From assembly GCF_019175385.1 (NCBI RefSeq), contig NC_083339.1, forward strand, positions 113,197,601 to 113,261,600: 64,000 nucleotides of DNA, written 5' to 3'. The notes below the pieces were generated by a model. The model saw nothing but the letters and a program-made list of their open reading frames with translations, was not told the origin of the DNA and did not search any database. The position numbers and the translations under genes are program-made. The stretch comes from Lycium barbarum (Eukaryota > Streptophyta > Magnoliopsida > Solanales > Solanaceae). Positions 57,066-64,000 of this stretch are shown here, one piece after another (the stretch's first letter is position 1; each line of letters opens with the position of its first letter).

Positions 57066-59956
57066 TTGCACACTAAGGTTGTGGGAGCTAAGGGGGTTGA
57101 GGGAGCTTTTAGGTTGAGAGTAGGGTCTTGGAATATTGGGACGTTATCGGGAAAGTCCATAGAGTTAGTTAAGATTCTTAAGAAGAGAAAGATTAATATT
57201 GCTTGCGTCCAAGAGACTAAATGGGTCGGACCTAAAGCTAAGGATGTGTACAAGTACAAGCTTTGGTTCTCGGGTAAGTCGAGGTATAGGAATGGGGTAG
57301 GGATCTTAGTAGATAGTGAGCTTAGAGATCAGGTGGTAGAGGTTAGGAAGATCAATGACAGGATGATGGCAATTAAGTTGTTCGTTGGAGGGTTCACCTT
57401 GAACATTATTAGTGCTTACGCGCCGCAAGCGGGTTTAGACGAGAAGGAAAAAAGGCACTTTTGGGAGGACTTGGACGAAGTGGTGGTAAGTATACCGCCT
57501 ACTGAGAAGTTATTCATAGGAGGAGATTTCAATGGGCACATTGGGTCTGTTTCGAGGGTCTATGATGAGGTGCATGGAGGATTTGGCTTCGGGGACATGA
57601 ATGGTGAAGGAGTCTCACTCGTGGATTTCGCAAAGCCTTTTGGATTGATGGTAGCCAACTCGAGTTTTTCGAAGAAGGAGGAGCACTTAGTAACCTTCCG
57701 TAGCTCGGTGGCTGCGACGCAGATAGACTTTTTGCTCCTTAGAAAAGATGATAAAGGCCTCTGTAAGGACTGCAAGGTCATCCCGAGTGAGAATCTTACG
57801 ACCCAACATAAGCTATTGGTGATGGATTTGGAGATAAGGAGGAAGAAGAAGAAGAAGAGGGTCGTGGATGATCGACCGAGGATTAGGTGGGGGGAGTTTG
57901 ACTTTGTCTAGTGCCCTAGAGATGGGGGAGAAGTTGATGGCTATGGGAGCGTGGGATAGTAGGGGGGATGCGAGCAGTATGTGGGATAGGACGGCCAGTT
58001 GCATTAGGGAAGCAGCTAGAGAGGTATTGAGGGTCTCAAGAGGCTGTCGTGGTGGGCACCGAGGGGATTGGTGGTAGAATGGAGAAGTCCAAGGGAAGGT
58101 GGAAGCAAAGAAGCAGGCATATGTGAAGTTGGTAGATAGCAAGGACGATGAAGAGACGCGCACGAACAGGGAAAAGTATAAGGTGGCGTGAAAGGAGGCG
58201 AAGTTGGCAATTTCGGCGGCAAAAACGGCAGCCTTTGAACGCCTTTATGCAGAACTAGAGGACAGAGGTGGGGATAAGAAGCTGTTTAGGCTGGCCAAGG
58301 CGAGAGAGAGGAAGGCACGCGACTTGGATCAAGTGAAGTGCATCAAGGACGAGGTTGGCCAAGTGTTGGTACAGGAAGCCCACATTAGACAGAGATGGAA
58401 GTCATACTTTCATAAACTCTTGAACGAAGGAGGGGACAAAGACATTGTGTTGGGAGATTTGGAGCACTCTGATAGGCGTCGCGACTATAGATATTGTAGG
58501 AGTATAAAGGTTGAGGAGGTTAAGGGAGCGGTTCGTAGGATGCGCAGGGGAAGAGCGACCGGACCTGACGAGATTCCTGGGGAATTTTGGAAGAGTGCAG
58601 GCAGGGTAGGCTTGGAGTGGCTGACTGGGTTGTTTAATGTCATTTTCAAGACAGCGAAAATGCCAGAATAATGGAGGTGGAGTACAATGATTCCCTTGTA
58701 CAAGAACAAGGGAGACATTCAAAGCTGCAGCAACTATAGAGGTATCAAGTTGCTAAGTCACACTATGAAAGTATGGAAAAGGGTGGGGAGAGGTGTGTCT
58801 ATTTTAGAAAACCAGTTTGGATTCATATCGGGGCGCTCGACTACAGAAGCCACTCATATTATAAGGAGATTGGTGGAGCAGTATAGGGAGCGGAAGAGGG
58901 ACTTGCACATGGTATTCATTGACCTAGAAAAGGCCTACGATAAAGTACCAAGAGAGGTCCTATGAAGATGCTTGAAGGCTAAAGGTGTACCTGTGGTGTA
59001 CATTAGAGCGATAAAGGACATGTATGATGGAGCTAAGACCAGGGTAAGGACGGTAGGAGGAGACTCGAAGCACTTCCCTGTTCTGATGGGGTTGCACCAG
59101 GGATCAGCTCTTAGGCCTTTTCTGTTCGCCTTGGTGATGGATGAATTGACGCGACAAATACAAGGTGAGGTGCCTTGGTGTATGTTGTTCGCGGATGACA
59201 TAGTCCTGATTGACGAGACTCGCAGCGGAGTTAACGATAAGCTGGAGGGCTGGAGACAGGCGTTGGAGTCTAAAGGATTTAAATTGAGTAGGACCAAGAC
59301 AGAATACTTGGAGTGCAGGTTCAGTGGCGTACCGCATGAGGCTGACGAGGAAGTGAGGCTTGGTACCCAGGCCATTCAAAAGAAAGGAAGTTTCAAGTAG
59401 TCTTGGGTCTATTATACAGGGAGATGGGGATATCGACAAAGATGTTTCACATCGTATTAGTGCAGGGTGGATGAAATGGAGGCTCGCCTTCGGAGTGCTG
59501 TGTGACAAGAAAGTGCCACCAAAACTTAAAGGCAAGTTCTACAAAGTGGTGGTTAGACCGACTTTATTGTACGGGGCGGAGTGTTGGCCAGTCAAGAACT
59601 TTCATGTTCAGAAGATGAAAGTCGCGGAAATGCAAATGCTGCGATAGATGTGTGGGAACACTAGGAAGGATTGAATTAGGAATGAAGATATCCGGGACAA
59701 GGTGGGAGTGGCATCGGTGGAGGACAAAATGCGGGAAGCGAGGCTGAGATGGTTTGGGCATGTGAAGAGGAGAGGCACAGAGGCTCCAGTGCGAAGGTGT
59801 GAGAGGTTGGCTATGGACGGTTTCAGAAGAGGTAGAGGGAGGCCAAAGAAGTATTGGGGAGAGGTGATTAGACAGGATATGACACAGTTTCAGCTTACCG
59901 AGGACATGACCTTAGATAGGAGGTTGTGGAGGGCTCAGATTAGGATAGAAGGCTAG
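57066..59956 (+). pseudogene. RTE LINE polyprotein: AP endonuclease plus reverse transcriptase, broken
   Basis: Endonuclease part 57066-57911: SWNIGTLSGKS, ACVQETKW (catalytic Glu), ISAYAPQAG, GGDFNGHIG, TQIDFLL and a final His in QHKLLVMDL. Reverse transcriptase part 58204-59400: [74 protein letters not shown] and the catalytic FADD box at 59188-59199. C-terminal part 59400-59956: [34 protein letters not shown], ending RAQIRIEG. Stops occur at about 57909, 58075, 58189, 58669, 58963, 59644 and 59673, with a frameshift near 59397 and one near 57900. The original start is probably near the 5' end of the element. Confidence 0.85.
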
Positions 59957-60335
59957 GTTGCTTATCCTTTCACCATAGTAGTTGTAGCTTTGCTCATTCG
60001 TTTATTGCTATTTGATTTCTGCATTTGATTTCTGCTTATATTTGTTGGGCCTTTGTACTTTGATTATCTTATTTATCTATGGTAGTTAATGCTCCTTTCT
60101 ACCATGACTTTCTCGCTTTTGTTATTCCTCATTTTCATATTGTTTTTTATATGCTCGGCCCTATCTGACATTTTGTCTTGTTTTCCTCTTATTTTCCTCT
60201 TGTTTTCTTCTCTTGAGCCGAGCGTCTTCCGGAAACAGCCGCCTAACCTTTTAAGGTGGGGGTTAGGTCTGCGTATACTCTACCCTCCCCATACCCCACA
60301 TAGTGGGATTCCACTGGGCTTCTTGTTGTTGTTGT
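57075..60335 (+). mobile_element. Near full-length RTE-clade LINE
   Basis: The 17-bp direct repeat actgatttttgcacact lies at 57058-57074 and 60336-60352. The 3' end is ttgttgttgttgt, the short-repeat tail typical of RTE elements instead of poly(A). Length about 3.26 kb fits a complete RTE (single long reading frame plus short UTRs). It is inactivated by several stops and at least one frameshift. It shares its last 130 bp with the truncated copy at 51241-51640. Confidence 0.88.
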
Positions 60336-60380
60336 ACTGATTTTTGCACACTCATAGTGTTATGTATATTGGATTAATGG

Positions 60381-61252
60381 GTGAAAATCCCAACTTTGCT
60401 TTAAAAATCAAAGTGTCCCTTTAACTTTGAACAATAGACATTCTCCCACCTTTACCCTATGCAATGTCTATTTCACCCTTTTTATTTCAACCCTCCATTT
60501 ATGTTGTATATATATATATATATATAAGTTCATTAATATTATAAGAATAGTACTTTTACGAATTTGTCACAGAATCTAATGCTATTTTATATGATTGTTA
60601 TTTCAATATTATATGCATTAAGTATGTATATACGTATGTACATGCATGTGTGTAAATTTAAGTTTCACTTCTCTCTTATTCTTTATTGTCTATATAAATA
60701 AATAAGTTTTGATAGTCATTAAAGGAATATTTTCTAAAATTATAATTTAAATTTCATTTACAATATATACAAAATATTTTTAAAGATTTGTCTCTATTTT
60801 TTTTATTTTTTTTTGTATTACCCGCACAGGAATATATTTATAAAGTTATTATTATTTGTTATTTTCACTTGTATAAATAGATATTAGAGTTTGATTATTA
60901 TTATTCAAATTAATTTTTTATTCTGCTAATTTATTTCATTGTAGAACATTATTAACTTATATACTCAATTAGTATTTCTCATTTTTTTTCTTTGCCCAAA
61001 AGATAACATTTATTTGTTTTATAGGAAATTTGATACATAGATTAAAAAAAACAAAAAATATCATGATTTTAAAGAAGCAAAAAAAGAAGATAAAAGTTGA
61101 TAATGTAAGGGTAAAATAGGCATTTAGAAAAGTCAATTAAGATAAAGTGGGGAGATTGTCTAGTGTTCAAAGTTGAGGGGCGCGGGAGGGGGGGGGGGGG
61201 GGGGGGGGGGCTTGATTTTTAAAACAAAATTGGGGGTGTAAATGATTTTCAC
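60381..61252. mobile_element. MITE-like element with about 110-bp imperfect terminal inverted repeats
   Basis: Left end gtgaaaatcccaactttgct ... caactttgaacaatagacat-type sequence (60381-60480) is mirrored at 61090-61252 (attgtctagtgttcaaagtt ... gggtgtaaatgattttcac). The right arm contains a G-run of about 23 bases at 61188-61210 that is missing from the left arm. The middle is AT-rich and has a (TA)n tract at 60508-60527. No coding capacity. A target duplication is not clear. Confidence 0.65.
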
Positions 61253-62640
61253 ACTTGCATTAATATTTCCATTTCCTTTTTCTTTTTTTCCTCGTATGAT
61301 AAAATTCTCACTACATAGGTTTAAGGAATGCAGGATAATATGGTTCCTCATCCCTCGATATAAAGAAGTTTAGATCAATTTTTTTTAAAAAAATCAGCTA
61401 TTCCGCTAATTATCTCATCCACCATTTAGGATAACAATATAACATTATCTGCACTTTTTACATGGGGATGTATAATTGGAAGTCTAATTGCCACATGTGA
61501 GATACTTGACCCTAATTATATAGCATATTCAAATTTTCAAAATATAACAATTCTTTTATTTGGCTTCAATCGTCCTTTTTTTGTCTTCTCCCCTCTCCCT
61601 CTCTTTCTCACGCCTCTGTCCCAACTTGAATCACCTTTTTTTATTTTTAATCCAATCATTTGATAATTTAGGCCAATTGGTGTGGTAGAACAGCTAGACC
61701 ATTCAATCCAATTTTACCGTCCTTCAACTATGAATCAAATTGGTTTCATCCTTAATCTGTACGGAAGAAAAACAAGACTTGAGATTAAAGTCGCACCAAA
61801 CAAATTCAAACTATAAAATGATAATGCTAATCCAAATTATATAATTATATAGGGTTATCTATAGGTCATTATTTTATTTCTATCACTTTTTGTTGATGGT
61901 AGAGAAATATTTTTTGCATTGTTATGATGAAGAAATGATGGTTATTTTTCGGTAATGAATATGGTGGTTTTTCTTGCGATGTCCGGTGGTGGAATAGTCA
62001 TATGCTGTACGTATGTCGGGTATATATTATTTGTATGTCCAATGTACTAATGGACATAAAATGACATTTAAAATACATACAACCACATAATTGTATCTTT
62101 TGTAAATGTCATTTGTATGTTTTTATCGGATATATACAACAACGTAGTTGTATGTGTTGTTTATGTCAATTGTACTTTTTTTACGTGTTTGTATATATGT
62201 GTTAAGAACTATCACTAAGTTTTAAAAGGGAAACGATGCAAATATACGTCTCAACTTTGTGATTTAGAGCAGATATATCCATCTGTAAAAAAGTGGTGTA
62301 TATATACCCCCGCCGTTACAAAATGGAAATATACCCGTTTTGCAGACGGAATTTTTTGTAAAAATCATTTAGCTTAGCCTTAAGTAGAGTTTGCAGTCAA
62401 ACTTTGCCTAGCGAGTTTTTTTTTTTTAATTATTGACTGAGCTAAGTTTGAACCCGGAACCGGAGTTTAATGCGAAGGGAAAAAATTAAAGACCAGTAAT
62501 TTGAGGGGGAAAAATTAAAGACCACCCTTGAATAAGGACAATCGTGCAAATTGTCCGTAATAAATTATTGATGGATCACATTGCACGGTTTGTCCTTCAA
62601 ATAGGCTGGTCTTTAAATTTTGCCCTTCAACATTAAACTT
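61253..62640. other. AT-rich sequence, no gene
   Basis: No coding frame or element boundary supported. 62225-62370 (aatatacgtctcaactttgt ... tatacccccgccgttac) resembles repeat text seen in plant genomes but has no visible ends. 62490-62640 is repeat-like (aaaattaaagaccac) and leads into the tandem duplication. Confidence 0.5.
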
Positions 62641-62651
62641 ATGTCTTGCAG

Positions 62652-62892
62652 GCATAAGTTCTTTAAAGGCCCCAGCATAACTTGTAGGATATCATGATGC
62701 AAAAATATAAATTTATATCCCGCAAAAAAAGTGATCTACGAGGGACAAAAATTAAAGACCAGCACAAAATAAGGCATAAGTTCTTTAAAGGCCCCAGCAT
62801 AACTTATGTGATATCATGATACAAAAATATAAAGTTATATCCCGCAAAAAAGTGATCTAGGAGGGACAAAAATTAAAGACCAGCACAAAATA
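62652..62892. repeat. 122-bp tandem duplication
   Basis: Units 62652-62773 and 62774-62892 both run from gcataagttctttaaaggcc to gaccagcacaaaata with a few substitutions. Sequence to the left (ggtctttaaattttgccctt) is complementary to the unit ends (gggacaaaaattaaagacc), so the whole may be a foldback element. Confidence 0.88.
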
Positions 62893-63746
62893 GATTAAAA
62901 GTGCAAATGACCCTATGCCCAACTCAGCCCAAATGTAACCCATGGGCCGTGAGACCCACAAATTATTTCATGACAGACGGGTCCGCTTGAGCTACTAAAT
63001 TCTTGCCAACTTTAATAAAAAGAAGATTGATCATATTTTGGTTTTATTTCTTTCCACTCTATTGTAGGGCTTATTATTATAGTTAAATTGATTTAAATTA
63101 ACTACTTTGACCTAATTACTGATATTTATTAATTATCTGGGATCGAAACCTATTCATTTAAATTAAAATACTGATATGTGTTTTACTTTTTTTCGTAATT
63201 GATATTCATTTTATTTCCTTTATAGTAATAATTTGCTTGATCTAAATTTCGAAAATGAAAAGTGACAATAATTTGTAATGCTAGGACTCGTTTAAGCCCC
63301 CACACTTTCTTTGAAACTCTAGATAAAAGTTGTATATTTCAGCAACAATAAAACCGTGAAAAAGTCCAACGAAACTGTCAATCCAACATTAATGAAGTGA
63401 AGCAAACAAGGAACACATGTGATTTTATTTCCCGTCAAAATAATTAGAGTTCCTTGAAGAAATTAAATCGACAAACAACAGAATTCAAACAGTGAAATGC
63501 AGATGCTACTACCACAGGATTTAATAAAAAAAAACACTTGGAATGGGCAACTTGGTGAATTATAAAGCGTACTTATCTTATCTTGATTTACCTCATTTTG
63601 ACTCAAGGAATCTTTGGACTAGTTGTATCGTGAACTAATTTATTGACTTAACTCATTCAATTTTAATTCAACACACCTATTTACCGGCCCTAATTCAATC
63701 CAAGGTTGTTGGGCGCATTGTACGAAGACATTGACACAACTGTTAT
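62893..63746. other. AT-rich sequence, no gene
   Basis: No coding frame, splice structure or element boundary could be supported. Confidence 0.5.
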
Positions 63747-64000
63747 CAGGGGCGGAGCTAAAGCCCACCAAGGGTGTTCAGGGGAACACCCTTTGCCGGA
63801 AAATTATACTGTGTATGTAGGTGAAACACTGTCGTATATCATGATATATCATATTCTGAACACCCTTGAATCAACTAGAGAAGTTGGTCCAGCGGTAAAG
63901 GCTGTTCAGAAGGTTGTGGAGGGGCCAAGTTTGATTTTCAGCAACAGCAGCTTTACTCTTTTAAAGAGCAAAACTACCGGTATTCACAACATCTCTGTTT
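63747..64000 (+). mobile_element. hAT-type or SINE-like repeat, cut by window end
   Basis: Begins caggggcggagcta, a terminal sequence I know from plant hAT-type non-autonomous elements. A tRNA-like stretch follows at about 63880-63945 (gttggtccagcggtaaaggc, then ggccaagtttgattttc as a weak B box). The right terminus is not in the window, so class and length are open. Confidence 0.4.

Noticed and set aside
1..64000. Integrated plant pararetrovirus, organellar insert, CRISPR array or prokaryotic system
   Set aside because: No caulimovirus-type polyprotein motifs, no recognisable plastid or mitochondrial genes, and no regular short-repeat/spacer array were seen on either strand.

Overview
This is plant nuclear DNA, most likely from a Solanaceae genome. 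Direct evidence: AT-rich sequence, GT-AG introns, very long gypsy-type LTRs, CACTA, MITE and foldback elements, one intact plant-type gene, and non-LTR elements ending in (TTG)n with a tail I recognise from Solanaceae genomes. The family attribution rests on memory of repeat families, not on a search. Nothing bacterial, viral or organellar was recognised, and there is no CRISPR, rRNA or confident tRNA gene.

Layout. 1-23.3 kb is a stack of LTR retrotransposons. Element A (minus strand, tRNA-Met type primer site at 2761-2773) is split by element B (5720-14366, 5-bp target duplication gaaaa), and its downstream LTR is cut again by a 6.7-kb LTR-like unit C (14465-21140). An LTR remnant D follows. 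23.3-24.9 kb is a run-rich G/C-skewed repeat block. 25.8-40.6 kb holds a decayed CACTA (En/Spm, Transposase_24-type) gene. Its exons can be followed across splice junctions. Its 8.2-kb first coding intron was invaded by a solo LTR (28220-31372) and an ORF1-only LINE (32520-34860, 11-bp target duplication), and a later intron by a LINE ORF2 remnant. The CACTA right end lies at 40599.

40.6-51.7 kb is a mosaic of copia fragments (two copies sharing a hairpin), foldback elements, a 310-bp-arm inverted repeat, LTR pieces including a solo LTR inside an older LTR, and a 5'-truncated RTE LINE. The only intact conserved gene is at 52367-53494, a TAD3/ADAT3-like subunit of the tRNA wobble adenosine deaminase, with an Au-type SINE about 65 bp after its stop. 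57075-60335 is a near full-length but inactivated RTE LINE with a 17-bp target duplication. The last 3.6 kb has a MITE-like inverted repeat, a 122-bp tandem duplication and a truncated hAT-like or SINE-like repeat.

There is no operon or pathway logic here. The window is one housekeeping gene in a repeat sea, and most of the information is in insertion order, target duplications and element decay.
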